A stretch of 64,000 nucleotides of DNA from Acidobacteriota bacterium. GTDB lineage: Bacteria > Acidobacteriota > Thermoanaerobaculia > Gp7-AA8. Shown one piece after another: positions 8,621 to 20,548 of the stretch. Position numbers and translations under genes: made by a program. Position 1 is the first letter of the stretch, and each line of letters begins with the position of its first letter. The DNA is taken from positions 62,001 through 126,000 of the forward strand of contig JAFATB010000012.1 in the NCBI GenBank assembly GCA_019244185.1, written 5' to 3'. Under the pieces are notes generated by a model, which worked only from the letters and a program-made list of their open reading frames with translations, did not search any database and was not told where the DNA came from.

Positions 8621-9401
8621 TCTCGCGGTTCTGTTCCGCCACCGCCAGCTCATCGCCGCGCTCACGGCGCGCGATCTGAAGGCGCGCTACCGCGGCTCGA
8701 TCCTCGGATTTTTCTGGTCGCTCGCGAATCCGCTGCTGCTGCTCGCGGTCTACACGCTCGTCTTCACGCGCTTCTTCCCGAACTCCATCGAGGCGTATCC
8801 GCTCTTTCTCTTCGCGGGCATCCTGCCGTGGACGTTCTTCTCCGCCTCCATTCTCGAATCGACGACGTCGATCTCCGCGAACGCGGGCCTCATCAAGAAA
8901 GTGATGTTCCCCGCGGAGGCGCTGCCGCTCGTGGTCGTGCTCTCGCACCTCGTGCACTTCGCACTGGCGATCCCGATCCTGCTCGCGGCGATCGTCGCGT
9001 TTGCGGCGCTCGGGAAGTTCACGATCAGCGCGACGATCCTGCTCGCGCCGCTGCTCATGCTGCTGCAGACGATCTTCATCGCCGGCGTCGCGTTGATCGT
9101 CTCGTCGGCGTCGGTGCTCTTCCGCGACCTGCGCGACATCATCGCGAACCTCATGCAGCTCGGCTTCTTCGTGACGCCGATCATCTATCAGATCTCGACG
9201 GTTCCCTCGCGGCCGTTGCGCGCGCTGCTGCGCCTCAATCCGATGACACCGTTCGTCGTCTCGTATCAGAAGATCTTCTTCGAGCGCGCGCTGCCGAATC
9301 TGTCGGACAGCGTTCTGATGCTCGTCTACGCGGCGGCGTCGCTGCTCCTTGGCTTCTTCGTCTTCGATCGGCTGCGCGACACGCTGGCGGAGGCGATCTG
9401 A
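8613..9401 (+). CDS. ABC-2 type polysaccharide export permease (Wzm/TagG-like)
   Basis: 262 residues with six membrane helices, usual for the family. The N-terminal LTARDLKARYRGSILGFFWSL is the ABC-2 permease signature of O-antigen, teichoic acid and capsule exporters. The C-terminal half carries LRDIIANLMQLGFFVTPIIYQ and LNPMTPFVVSYQ. With the next gene's ATPase it should form a transporter that moves an undecaprenyl-linked glycan across the inner membrane. The start overlaps the FHA gene by 8 bp and the ATPase begins one base after its stop. Confidence 0.92.
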   Translation: MNDLAVLFRHRQLIAALTARDLKARYRGSILGFFWSLANPLLLLAVYTLVFTRFFPNSIEAYPLFLFAGILPWTFFSASILESTTSISANAGLIKKVMFPAEALPLVVVLSHLVHFALAIPILLAAIVAFAALGKFTISATILLAPLLMLLQTIFIAGVALIVSSASVLFRDLRDIIANLMQLGFFVTPIIYQISTVPSRPLRALLRLNPMTPFVVSYQKIFFERALPNLSDSVLMLVYAAASLLLGFFVFDRLRDTLAEAI

Positions 9402-9402
9402 C

Positions 9403-10776
9403 ATGGCCGACGCCGCGCCGGACTTCGCCATTCAGGTCGAGAGCGTCTCGAAGAGCTATCGACTGTGGGGACGCCGCTCGCAGTTCGCGACGCTCAAGAG
9501 CGCGTTGCTCAAGCGCGACCTGAAGCTCGACCCCGACGCGAGCGTGGCCGCGCTGCGCAACGTCTCGTTCACCATCGATCGCGGCGAGGCGTTCGGCATC
9601 ATCGGCCGCAACGGCTCCGGCAAGTCGACGATGCTCAAGCTGATCTCGGGCATCCTGAAGCCGACGTCGGGCACGGTCGCGGTGAACGGCCGCATCGCCG
9701 CGCTCATCGAGCTCGGCGCCGGCTTTCATCCGGAGATCACCGGCCGCGAGAACATCTACATCAACGGCATCATGCTCGGACTCTCGCGCCGCGAGATCGA
9801 ACAGCGCTTCGACAAGATCGTGGAGTTCTCCGGCATCGCGGAGTTCCTCGATCAGCCGGTGAAGACGTACTCCTCCGGCATGTACGTGCGCCTCGGCTTC
9901 GCGGTGGCCGTGCACGTCGATCCCGATATCCTGCTCATCGACGAAGTCCTCTCCGTCGGCGACGAGGAGTTCTCCGCGCGTTGCATCGCCAAGATTCAGG
10001 AGATGAAGTATCGCGGCGTGACGCTCGTCTTCGTCACGCACCAGCTCGACCAGGTGCGCAACCTCTGCGACCGGGCGGTGTGGCTCGACCGCGGCCAGCT
10101 CGAGGCGATCGGCGATCCGATGCGCGTCGTCGATGCGTACCTGCAGGAAGTCAGCGGCACGTCGCTCGCGGAGCCGCCCGTCGAAGCCGCGCCGGAGGAA
10201 ACGCCCGCGCCGCCGCCGCGCGACGAGGAAGAACGCTGGGGCAGCGGCGAGGTGCTGATCAAACGCGTGTCGTTAACCGATGAAGAAGGACGCGAGCTCG
10301 TCGCGCTCGGCGCCGGTACGCCGGTCACGATCGACATCGACGTCGAGGCGCGCGCGCCGCAGGACGACTTCGTCTTCGGCCTCGGCCTCTACCACGCCGA
10401 CGGCACGTGCGTGTACGGCACGAACACCGACCTCGAGGGTTACGCATCGCAGCGCCTCGACGGCAACGCGCGCGTGCGCTTCGTGATGCCGTCGCTCGAT
10501 CTCGTGGCCGGCACGTATCGCCTCGACGTCGCCGTGCACACGCGCAACGGACGCTCGTTCGACTACCGCCGCAACGTCGTGCGCATCGTGGTCGGCTCGC
10601 GCGTGCACGACGTCGGCGTCTACCGCCCGAAACACGAGTGGAAGTTCGACGGCGCGATCGCGTTCAAGGCCGTCGATCCGCATCGCGCGAACGTCCCCGC
10701 GCCGATCGCGGAGGCGATCAGGGAGGTCGAAGGCGACTCGTCGCCGCAGCCGCTGCGCCCGCGCCGCAAACGCTGA
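9403..10776 (+). CDS. Polysaccharide ABC exporter ATPase with Wzt-type carbohydrate-binding domain
   Basis: 457 residues from the ATG at 9403. The ATPase half (about 1-255) has Walker A GRNGSGKST, the family loop GAGFHPEITGRENI, signature YSSGMYVRLGF and Walker B ILLIDEVLSVGDEEF. A Pro/Glu-rich linker (about 260-285) precedes a C-terminal beta-sandwich (about 288-430). That region resembles the Wzt C-terminal domain that recognises the end of a finished O-polysaccharide. Presence of this domain implies chain-terminus-dependent export. No glycosyltransferases are in the window, so the exported glycan is unknown. Confidence 0.9.
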   Translation: MADAAPDFAIQVESVSKSYRLWGRRSQFATLKSALLKRDLKLDPDASVAALRNVSFTIDRGEAFGIIGRNGSGKSTMLKLISGILKPTSGTVAVNGRIAALIELGAGFHPEITGRENIYINGIMLGLSRREIEQRFDKIVEFSGIAEFLDQPVKTYSSGMYVRLGFAVAVHVDPDILLIDEVLSVGDEEFSARCIAKIQEMKYRGVTLVFVTHQLDQVRNLCDRAVWLDRGQLEAIGDPMRVVDAYLQEVSGTSLAEPPVEAAPEETPAPPPRDEEERWGSGEVLIKRVSLTDEEGRELVALGAGTPVTIDIDVEARAPQDDFVFGLGLYHADGTCVYGTNTDLEGYASQRLDGNARVRFVMPSLDLVAGTYRLDVAVHTRNGRSFDYRRNVVRIVVGSRVHDVGVYRPKHEWKFDGAIAFKAVDPHRANVPAPIAEAIREVEGDSSPQPLRPRRKR

Positions 10777-10804
10777 CGGACGCGAGCGGGACTATCATCA
10801 CCGC

Positions 10805-11566
10805 ATGCTACCCGTGTCGTTCTCGCTCATTCTCGCCGTCATCATCGGGATCTACATCCTCTCGTCCATCAAGATCCTGCCCGAGTACGAGCGCGGCGTG
10901 ATCTTCCGCCTCGGCCGCCTCTTGCCGCAGGCGAAAGGGCCGGGCCTCTTTCTCGTCTTCGCGCCGATCGACCGCATGCAGCGCGTGTCGCTGCGGCAGG
11001 AAGCGTTCGAGGTGCCGCCGCAGGACATCATCACGCGCGACAACGTCACGCTGAAGGTGAACGCGGTCGTCTTCCTGCGCGTGATCGAGCCGCGCCGCGC
11101 GGTGGTCGAGGTCTACGACTACCGCTACCAGACCTCGCAGTTCGCGCAGACGACGCTGCGCTCCGTCCTCGGCGAAGTGGAGCTCGACGACGTACTCGCG
11201 CATCGCGATCAGCTGAACCTGCGCATCCAGTCGATCCTCGATCAGCACACCGAGCCTTGGGGCGTGAAGGTCGTGAACGTCGAGGTCAAGCAGGTCGATC
11301 TGCCGGAGTCAATGCTGCGTGCGATGGCGAAGCAGGCCGAGGCCGAGCGCGAGAAGCGCGCGAAGCTCATTCACGCCGAAGGCGAGTTCGCGGCGTCGCA
11401 GCGCCTCGCCGACGCGGCGAAGATCCTCGCCAGCGAGCCGGCCACGATTCAGCTGCGCTACCTGCAGACGCTCACCGAGATCGGCGTCGAGAAGAACACG
11501 ACCATCGTCTTCCCGCTGCCGGTCGACATCATCAGCGGCCTGGCGAAGGCGCTGCAGCGCGAATGA
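10805..11566 (+). CDS. SPFH/stomatin-family (slipin-like) membrane protein
   Basis: 253 residues. An N-terminal hydrophobic segment (about 4-22) precedes the SPFH/PHB domain, with the slipin hallmarks ILPEYERGVIFRLGR, GPGLFLVFAPID and QDIITRDNVTLKVNAVV. A charged helix (AKQAEAEREKRAKLIHAEGE) and a hydrophobic C-terminal patch follow. Such proteins make large membrane-associated oligomers and are often paired with NfeD proteases, but no NfeD gene is present. The next gene overlaps its stop as ATGA. The 28-bp gap to the exporter ATPase allows cotranscription. Confidence 0.9.
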   Translation: MLPVSFSLILAVIIGIYILSSIKILPEYERGVIFRLGRLLPQAKGPGLFLVFAPIDRMQRVSLRQEAFEVPPQDIITRDNVTLKVNAVVFLRVIEPRRAVVEVYDYRYQTSQFAQTTLRSVLGEVELDDVLAHRDQLNLRIQSILDQHTEPWGVKVVNVEVKQVDLPESMLRAMAKQAEAEREKRAKLIHAEGEFAASQRLADAAKILASEPATIQLRYLQTLTEIGVEKNTTIVFPLPVDIISGLAKALQRE

Positions 11567-12123
11567 ACGAGCTGGCGATGATGGAGGCGGCGCTCTTTCA
11601 GCTGCGCGCTGCCGTCGCGGACGATCCGTCTCTTTTGCCGATCCGCCTCAGCGCCGATCTCGTCGCGAACGCCGTGCAGGCGGCGAAGGACGGCGTGAAT
11701 GCCGCGCGCGTGAACGACATCGACTTCGCGCTGCACGACCTGATGGAAGCGACCGACGACGCCGGCGCACCCGACGCCGTCATTTCCGCGATCGCGCTGC
11801 TGCAGAACGACGTCGCCACGCTCCGCGCCGCCACCGCCCTCCCGCCCGCGCTCGTGGCGAGCATCCGCGAGCTGCAGGCGAAGTTGCGCGTGCGCGCGAG
11901 CGCGATGGAGCGCGCGCAATACCGTGCCGAAGGTGCCGCCGCCGCCGAGCTTCCGCATCCGCCCGAAGAACTGCGCGCCGCCGCGACGTCGATCGCGCAC
12001 GCGCTCGCGGACGCCGGCTTCACGACGCCGTCGCTCGACGAACTGCTGCGCCCCGGCGCGCAGCTGCGCTATCACACGCTCAATGAAGTGGTGGACGAAC
12101 TGGACGTGATCGCCGGCGGCTGA
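11563..12123 (+). CDS. Helical protein of unknown function, coupled to the stomatin gene
   Basis: 186 residues starting at the ATG that overlaps the stomatin stop (ATGA), implying translational coupling. The sequence is Ala/Leu/Asp-rich and looks almost entirely alpha-helical, with no signal peptide, membrane segment, cysteine cluster or catalytic motif. It may be a soluble partner of the stomatin oligomer. I do not recognise the family. It converges on bacterioferritin with a 3-bp gap. Confidence 0.68.
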   Translation: MNELAMMEAALFQLRAAVADDPSLLPIRLSADLVANAVQAAKDGVNAARVNDIDFALHDLMEATDDAGAPDAVISAIALLQNDVATLRAATALPPALVASIRELQAKLRVRASAMERAQYRAEGAAAAELPHPPEELRAAATSIAHALADAGFTTPSLDELLRPGAQLRYHTLNEVVDELDVIAGG

Positions 12124-12126
12124 ACG

Positions 12127-12603
12127 CTACGATTCCGAACGGATCTGCTGCGTTAGGTAGCCCTGCAGGCCGACCTGCTCGACGAGCGCCATCTGCGCCT
12201 CGAGCCAGTCGACGTGCTCCTCTTCGTCGTGCAGGATCGCTTCGAGCAGCAGGCGCGAGTTGTTGTCGCCGAGCTCACGGCATTTTTCGATTCCGGCATT
12301 GAGCCGCGGAAGCGCGTCGAGCTCGAGCGCGTAGTCGGATTTGAGAATCTCCGGCACGTCCTCGCCGATGTTGATCTTGCCGAGGCGCTGGACATTCGGG
12401 ATGCCTTCGAGGAACAGCACGCGTTCGATCAGCTCCTCGGCATGCTTCATCTCGCCGATGGAGTGCTTGCGGATGACGGCGTGCAGGCGGTCGTAGCCCC
12501 AGTTCTCGCACATCTCCGCGTGGACGAAGTACTGGTTGATGGCGGTCAGCTCCGCCGTCAGCACGTCGTTGAGCAGCTCGATGATCGTTCCGTCGCCCCG
12601 CAT
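12127..12603 (-). CDS. bfr: Bacterioferritin
   Basis: 158 residues, the normal length. It stores iron as a 24-mer and oxidises Fe(II) at a di-iron centre. Ligands are all present at the Escherichia coli positions: Glu18, Glu51, His54, Glu94, Glu127 and His130. Met52, which ligates heme between subunits, is also conserved in the sequence GEMKHAEE. It lies 13 bp downstream of a bacterioferritin-associated ferredoxin gene on the same strand, so storage and reductive release are encoded together. A Fur-like palindrome precedes the pair. Confidence 0.96.
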   Translation of the reverse strand: MRGDGTIIELLNDVLTAELTAINQYFVHAEMCENWGYDRLHAVIRKHSIGEMKHAEELIERVLFLEGIPNVQRLGKINIGEDVPEILKSDYALELDALPRLNAGIEKCRELGDNNSRLLLEAILHDEEEHVDWLEAQMALVEQVGLQGYLTQQIRSES

Positions 12604-12616
12604 GCGCGGGAGCCTA

Positions 12617-12850
12617 TCACGCGTGTACGGCGTCGATGTGCGGGTGCGGAGGATGCGCGGCGTTCGCCGCGGCGGCGCTGCACGCCGAGGCTGACGCGTG
12701 CGCGCCGAGCATCGAGCGGAGCGAGATGTGGCAGGAGCCGCACTGGTCGCCGATGCCGCAGCGCTGCAGGTCGCGCACGGTGGATGCGCCGGCGTCGAGC
12801 GCCTTGCGGACTTCGCGTTCCGATTTGCCGCGGCAGATGCAGACGATCAA
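12617..12850 (-). CDS. bfd: BFD-like [2Fe-2S] ferredoxin (bacterioferritin-associated)
   Basis: 77 residues from a TTG at 12850. The fold motif begins immediately at IVCICRG, and an upstream in-frame start at 12895 would add 15 unconserved residues and consume the operator. Cluster ligands are in the CxC of VCICRG and the CxxC of GDQCGSC, the arrangement of BFD proteins. TVRDLQRCGIG is also typical. BFD binds bacterioferritin at the heme and reduces the iron core for release. A His/Ala/Ser-rich tail of about 25 residues is unusual. The start codon is the least certain part. Confidence 0.85.
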   Translation of the reverse strand: MIVCICRGKSEREVRKALDAGASTVRDLQRCGIGDQCGSCHISLRSMLGAHASASACSAAAANAAHPPHPHIDAVHA

Positions 12851-12879
12851 GGTGAAGGGTTCCGTCCTCTTGCAGATTC

Positions 12880-12894
12880 TGAGACTCAGTCTCA
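12880..12894. promoter_or_regulatory. Fur-like 7-1-7 palindrome upstream of bfd-bfr
   Basis: TGAGACTCAGTCTCA is a perfect 7-1-7 inverted repeat. It has the spacing and outer TGA...TCA of Fur-family boxes (compare TGAGAATNATTCTCA) and lies 30 bp upstream of the chosen bfd start. Iron-responsive control of this iron-storage pair is the natural reading. The specific regulator (Fur, PerR or another family member) cannot be told from one site. Confidence 0.6.
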
Positions 12895-12925
12895 ATCGCC
12901 ATGATGCCGGTTCTGTTCCCGGACG

Positions 12926-15142
<2,217 letters not shown>

Positions 15143-15183
15143 AGGGTTGTCCGCGGTTACGATACGACGAGGGACGAGGCCGC

Positions 15184-15807
15184 ATGAAGCGATTCATCCG
15201 CGTGGTCGATGACTTTTACGCCGATCCGCAGGCGGTGCGGCGACGCGCGCTGGAGATGACGTACACCGAGCCGGAGAACCTCGTCGGCTGGCGCACGAAG
15301 GCATATCAGCCGCGCGGCATCAGGCAGCGCATCGAGTCGCGGTTCGGCGTGCGCATCCCGTACTGGGAAGCGGACCTCGACGCGATCGAGGCGTGCAACG
15401 GCGTCTTCTTCACGAGCTACGCGAAAGGCGCGCGCAGCGAGCGCGTCGGCATCCACTTCGACGATCCGCCGCGGTGGGTGATGTTTCTCATCTACCTCAC
15501 GCCCGACGCGCCGTACGACGCCGGCACGTCGCTCTGGCAGCACCGCAAAACCGGCATCGTCGCGAAGCCGACGCGGCGCGACGCCGAGCGCCTCGGCATC
15601 CCGCTCGATGAGCTCTTCGCCACGATCGAGCACGACGCGAAGATCCGCGGCCGGTGGATCGAGATCGACCGCGTCGGCAACGTCTTCAATCGCGCGGTCA
15701 TGTTCCCCGGCGGCTTCTATCATTCCGCGTCGCGACACTTCGGCTCCGGCTTCCGCGACGGGCGCATCTATCAGTCGTTCCACTTCCCCGTGGAACTGTT
15801 GCGCTGA
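15184..15807 (+). CDS. DUF6445-like protein, possible 2OG-Fe(II) oxygenase fold
   Basis: 207 residues from the ATG at 15184. It opens with FIRVVDDFYADPQAVRRRAL, a start typical of DUF6445-like proteins. An HxD-like pair sits in VGIHFDDPPRW, and a distal His in FPGGFYHSASRHFG could complete an iron-binding facial triad on a double-stranded beta-helix; DGRIYQSFHF follows. I infer an oxygenase-like fold, but the reaction is not known. It is convergent with the methyltransferase, with no gap between the genes. Confidence 0.65.
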   Translation: MKRFIRVVDDFYADPQAVRRRALEMTYTEPENLVGWRTKAYQPRGIRQRIESRFGVRIPYWEADLDAIEACNGVFFTSYAKGARSERVGIHFDDPPRWVMFLIYLTPDAPYDAGTSLWQHRKTGIVAKPTRRDAERLGIPLDELFATIEHDAKIRGRWIEIDRVGNVFNRAVMFPGGFYHSASRHFGSGFRDGRIYQSFHFPVELLR

Positions 15808-16668
15808 TCACGGCGACGCGACGACGCTCGCCTTCGCGAGGTGCATCATCTCGCCGACGCGCAACCCGTCGCGACGCTGGTCGAGATAGCGCGCGTTCAG
15901 CTCCGCGGGGCCGAGATCTTCGATCTGCGTGAAGCCGGCGTCGTGCAACAGCGCTCGCAGCTCCGCGGGTGCGAAGAAGCTTTTCCACGGCTCGCCCGCG
16001 GCCGCGACGCGCGCGGCCATCGCATCGAACACGAGTCGTCCGACGAGACTCAGCTCGTGCGGCGGCGTGCCGTAGTCGAAGACGACGGTCGTCTCCGCGT
16101 TCTGCATTGCGATGAAGCGCAGCGTGTGCGCGATCGCCTCGGGCTCGAGATACGGCACGACGCCGAGCCACGAGAAGAACGCCGGCGCGCCGCGATCGAA
16201 GCCCGCGGCGGCGAGCTCGCGTTCGAGCGTGGTCTTCGCGAAGTCGACCGGCACGTACACGGTGTCCACGGCCGGCGAAATCGCCGCATCGGCGAGCCGT
16301 TGCCGCTTCGCGTTTTGCGTGTCCGGATGATCGACCTCGAAGACGCGCAGCCGCGCGTACGGATTGCGCAACGCGAAGGTATCGAAGCCGGCGCCGAGCA
16401 CCACGTACTGCGCGCATCCGCGCAGCACCGCCTCGCGCAGCTCATCCTCTGCATACCGGCTGCGCACCGCCAGCGCGATGCGCAGATACGCCGCCGCGCG
16501 CGACGAATCGTAGGCATGCGGATCGGCGCGCACGCGCGCGGCGACCTCCGGATCGAGCACGCGGAACGCGAACGGATCGTCGAAGACGAGCGGGTCGTCG
16601 AGAAGCTGGTGCGCGGCGCGGCGGGCGGCGACGCGTTCCGCGGTCCGGCTGCCCTGTCCTTCCTTCAC
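15808..16668 (-). CDS. SAM-dependent methyltransferase, leucine-carboxyl-methyltransferase-like family
   Basis: 286 residues. The pattern fits the LCM/UPF0677-type class I family: AERVAARRAAHQLLDDPLVF near the N-terminus, the SAM-binding motif YVVLGAGFDTFALRN, the acidic EVDHPDTQNAKRQRL that binds the ribose hydroxyls, and FFSWLGVVPYLEPEAI. Members methylate carboxylates or polyketide-like substrates. Here the substrate is unknown. It starts 6 bp after the stop of the SRPBCC gene on the same strand and is probably cotranscribed with it. Confidence 0.85.
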   Translation of the reverse strand: MKEGQGSRTAERVAARRAAHQLLDDPLVFDDPFAFRVLDPEVAARVRADPHAYDSSRAAAYLRIALAVRSRYAEDELREAVLRGCAQYVVLGAGFDTFALRNPYARLRVFEVDHPDTQNAKRQRLADAAISPAVDTVYVPVDFAKTTLERELAAAGFDRGAPAFFSWLGVVPYLEPEAIAHTLRFIAMQNAETTVVFDYGTPPHELSLVGRLVFDAMAARVAAAGEPWKSFFAPAELRALLHDAGFTQIEDLGPAELNARYLDQRRDGLRVGEMMHLAKASVVASP

Positions 16669-16674
16669 GCGGCG

Positions 16675-17136
16675 TTACGGGATGTCGGGCTCGACCAGCT
16701 GCGCGAGCAGCGTGAGCGAGTCCTGCCAGCCGAGGTAACAGGCCTCGGCGGGAATCGCCGCGGGGACGCCTTCCTGGACGATGTTCACCTCGGTGCCGAC
16801 GGAGACCGGCGTCAGCGTGACCGTCGTGGTCATCGAGCCGGGGAGGTTCGGGTCGTCGAACTTGTCGGAGTAGCGCAGGCGCTCGTTCGGCACGAGCTCG
16901 AGGTACTCGCCGCCGAACGCATGTTCCTGCCCGGTGCCGAAGTTGCGGAACGACATGTGGTACCGGCCGCCGACGCGCGCGTCCATCGCGTGCACTTTTC
17001 CGATGAAGCCGTTCGGCGGCAGCCACTTCGGCAGCGCGTCCGCGTCGAGGAACGCGCGGTAGATCTTCTCGGGCCGCGTGCGGATCACGCGATGAAGGCG
17101 GATGGTGTTCGTCGACTTGCCGTTGCTCTGCGTCAT
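16675..17136 (-). CDS. SRPBCC / AHSA1-like domain protein
   Basis: 153 residues, a single START/Bet-v-1-like helix-grip domain. RVIRTRPEKIYRAFLDADALPKWLPP and the end motif YLGWQDSLTLLAQLVE are typical of Aha1-like (SRPBCC) proteins, which bind hydrophobic ligands in a cavity. No catalytic residues can be assigned. It is the first gene of a two-gene unit with the methyltransferase and diverges from the persulfide dioxygenase gene by 56 bp. Confidence 0.85.
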   Translation of the reverse strand: MTQSNGKSTNTIRLHRVIRTRPEKIYRAFLDADALPKWLPPNGFIGKVHAMDARVGGRYHMSFRNFGTGQEHAFGGEYLELVPNERLRYSDKFDDPNLPGSMTTTVTLTPVSVGTEVNIVQEGVPAAIPAEACYLGWQDSLTLLAQLVEPDIP

Positions 17137-17192
17137 GCGGCGAACGATAGCGGAAGAAATCGAGCGCGTCGACCACGTGTTCCGCTCGCCTG

Positions 17193-18560
17193 ATGCACTT
17201 CCGCCAGTTCTACCTGAACTGCCTCGCCCACGCGTCGTATCTCGTCGCCTCCGACGGCGAAGCCGCGGTCATCGATCCGCAGCGCGACATCGAGCAGTAC
17301 CTCGACGAAGCGCAGCGCCTTGGCGCGACGATTCGTTACGTGATCGAGACGCATCTCCACGCCGACTTCGTGAGCGGCCATCGCGAGCTCGCCGCGCGCA
17401 GCGGCGCGGAGATCGTGTTCGGCCGCGAGGCGCACGCGGAGCTGCCGCATCGCGCGGTCGCCGACGGCGACGAGCTGCGCGTCGGACGCATTCGTCTGCG
17501 CGCGCTGGAGACGCCGGGACATACGCCGGAGAGCGTGTCGTGGCTCGTCGTCGATGAAGACGGCGTCGCGCGCAAGGTGCTCACCGGCGACACGCTGTTC
17601 ATCGGCGACGTCGGCCGTCCCGATCTCGCGGGCGGACGCGGCTTCACGCCGCGGCAGATGGCGTCGCTGCTGTACGACTCGCTGCACGGCAAGCTGCTGA
17701 CGCTCGACGACGAGGTCGAAGTGTGGCCGGCGCACGGCGCGGGCTCGGCGTGCGGCAAGAACATCTCGAACGAACGCTCGTCGACGATCGGCCAGCAGCG
17801 CCGGTTCAACTACGCGCTGCAGCCGATGACGCGCGAGGCGTTCGTCGACATGATGACCAGCGACCTGTCGCCGGCGCCGCGCTACTTTCCGATGGACGCG
17901 GAGCTCAATCGCCGCGGTGCGCGCGCGCTCGACGACGTCCGTGCGACGCCGCTCGATGCACGCGAAGTCGAACGGCAGCTCGCGGACGGCGCGCTCGTCC
18001 TCGACGTGCGCGACGCGGCGGCGTTCGGCGCGGGACACATCGCCGGCGCGATCAACATCGGCCTGCGCGGGCAGTACGCGTCGTGGGCGGGAACGCTGCT
18101 CGCGCCGGAGTCGCGGCTGATCGTCGTCGCGGACGACGACGCGCAGGCTGCCGAGGCGGTGATGCGGCTCGCGCGCGTCGGACTGGAGAACGCGATCGGC
18201 TATCTCGACGGCGGGATCGCGGCGTGGCGCGCGGTGAGACTGCCGCTGGCGACGCTGCCGCAGCTCGCGGTGACGGAGCTGCGCGATCGGCTCGCCGACG
18301 TGCGCGTACTCGATGTGCGGCGTCGCGGCGAGTACGCGTCGGGACACGTGCCGGGCGCGGTGAACGTGCCGCTCGATGTGCTCGAAGACGAGCTGGATGC
18401 GCTGGCGATCGATCGCGACGAGCCGCTGGCGATCATCTGCGCGGGCGGGTATCGCTCGTCGGCCGCGGCGAGCCTGCTGCGGCGGCATGCGTTTGCCTCG
18501 CTCGTAAACGTGAGCGGCGGGACGACGGCCTGGGTTTCTGCGGGATTGAAAACGGAGTGA
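17193..18560 (+). CDS. CstB-like persulfide dioxygenase / rhodanese fusion
   Basis: 455 residues in three domains. The metallo-beta-lactamase domain (about 1-245) has ETHLHADFVSGH, TPGHTPESVSW and LTGDTLFIGDVGRPDL, the persulfide dioxygenase pattern. A first rhodanese-like domain (about 265-350) lacks the catalytic cysteine. A second (about 365-450) has it in AIICAGGYRSS. This MBL, pseudo-rhodanese, rhodanese order matches CstB, which converts low-molecular-weight persulfides to thiosulfate. It probably detoxifies sulfide-derived persulfides in the cytoplasm. The partial sulfite-oxidase-family gene at 63040 could be related functionally but is far away. Confidence 0.88.
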   Translation: MHFRQFYLNCLAHASYLVASDGEAAVIDPQRDIEQYLDEAQRLGATIRYVIETHLHADFVSGHRELAARSGAEIVFGREAHAELPHRAVADGDELRVGRIRLRALETPGHTPESVSWLVVDEDGVARKVLTGDTLFIGDVGRPDLAGGRGFTPRQMASLLYDSLHGKLLTLDDEVEVWPAHGAGSACGKNISNERSSTIGQQRRFNYALQPMTREAFVDMMTSDLSPAPRYFPMDAELNRRGARALDDVRATPLDAREVERQLADGALVLDVRDAAAFGAGHIAGAINIGLRGQYASWAGTLLAPESRLIVVADDDAQAAEAVMRLARVGLENAIGYLDGGIAAWRAVRLPLATLPQLAVTELRDRLADVRVLDVRRRGEYASGHVPGAVNVPLDVLEDELDALAIDRDEPLAIICAGGYRSSAAASLLRRHAFASLVNVSGGTTAWVSAGLKTE

Positions 18561-18562
18561 GA

Positions 18563-18584
18563 GGCGCGGCGTGAGAGCCGCGCC
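18563..18584. terminator. GC hairpin between convergent genes
   Basis: GGCGCGGC (18563-18570) and GCCGCGCC (18577-18584) form an 8-bp perfect stem with loop GTGAGA. It fills the 30-bp gap between the CstB-like gene and the MacB permease. There is no T-tract, so termination efficiency is uncertain. Confidence 0.5.
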
Positions 18585-18590
18585 CCATCA

Positions 18591-19804
<1,214 letters not shown>

Positions 19805-19808
<4 letters not shown>

Positions 19809-20548
19809 GCCGCGTCCTCCTCGACGTGGAGCAGGTCTTCGGCCGCCTTGCGGCGGTTCGCCACCGGCTCGTCGCGGCGGATGTGGCCGTCGCGGATCTC
19901 GACGACGCGCGTGGCGTACGCCGCTACGTCCGGCTCGTGCGTGACGAGCACGATGGTGATGCCCTGCGTGTTCAGCTCCTGAAAGAGCGCCATCACCTCA
20001 ATGGTCGTTTTCGTATCGAGGTTGCCGGTCGGCTCGTCGGCGAGGACGAGCGCCGGCTCGGTGACGAGCGCGCGGGCGATGGCCACGCGCTGCTGCTGCC
20101 CGCCGGAGAGCTCGCTCGGCTGATGGTCAAGACGTTGACCGAGTCCGACGCGCTCGAGCGCGGCCACGGCCAGCTTGCGCGGATCGCGTTTCTTTCCGCC
20201 GCGGTCGTAGAGCAGCGGCAGCTCGACGTTCTCGACCGCCGTCGTGCGCGCGAGCAGGTTGAAGCCCTGAAAGACGAAGCCGAGCTTCTGGTTGCGAATG
20301 GCCGCGAGCTCGTTCTTTCCCAGGCCGTCGACGCGCACGCCGTCGAGCTCGTAGGTGCCCGACGTCGGCGTGTCGAGGCAGCCGAGGAGATTCATCAGCG
20401 TCGACTTGCCCGAACCGGACGAGCCCATGATGGCCACGAGCTCGCCGCGATGGATGGTCAGGTCGATGCCGCGCAGCGCGTGCACTTCCGTCGCGCCGGT
20501 GGAGTACGTCTTCGTGAGACCGTGGACTTCGATGACGGCGTCGCCCAT
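19805..20548 (-). CDS. MacB-type (LolD-like) ABC transporter ATPase
   Basis: 247 residues with Walker [11 protein letters not shown]-loop [23 protein letters not shown], signature [15 protein letters not shown], Walker [13 protein letters not shown] and switch His in VTHEPDV. It belongs to the MacB/LolD/FtsE group and should power the permease encoded next. Its start codon overlaps the adaptor stop by one base (TGATG), and its stop overlaps the permease start by 4 bp, indicating tight coupling. Confidence 0.94.

Noticed and set aside
15808..16668. Methyltransferase as part of a natural-product cluster
   Set aside because: Only SRPBCC and DUF6445-like neighbours are present; no synthase, adenylation or precursor gene supports that.
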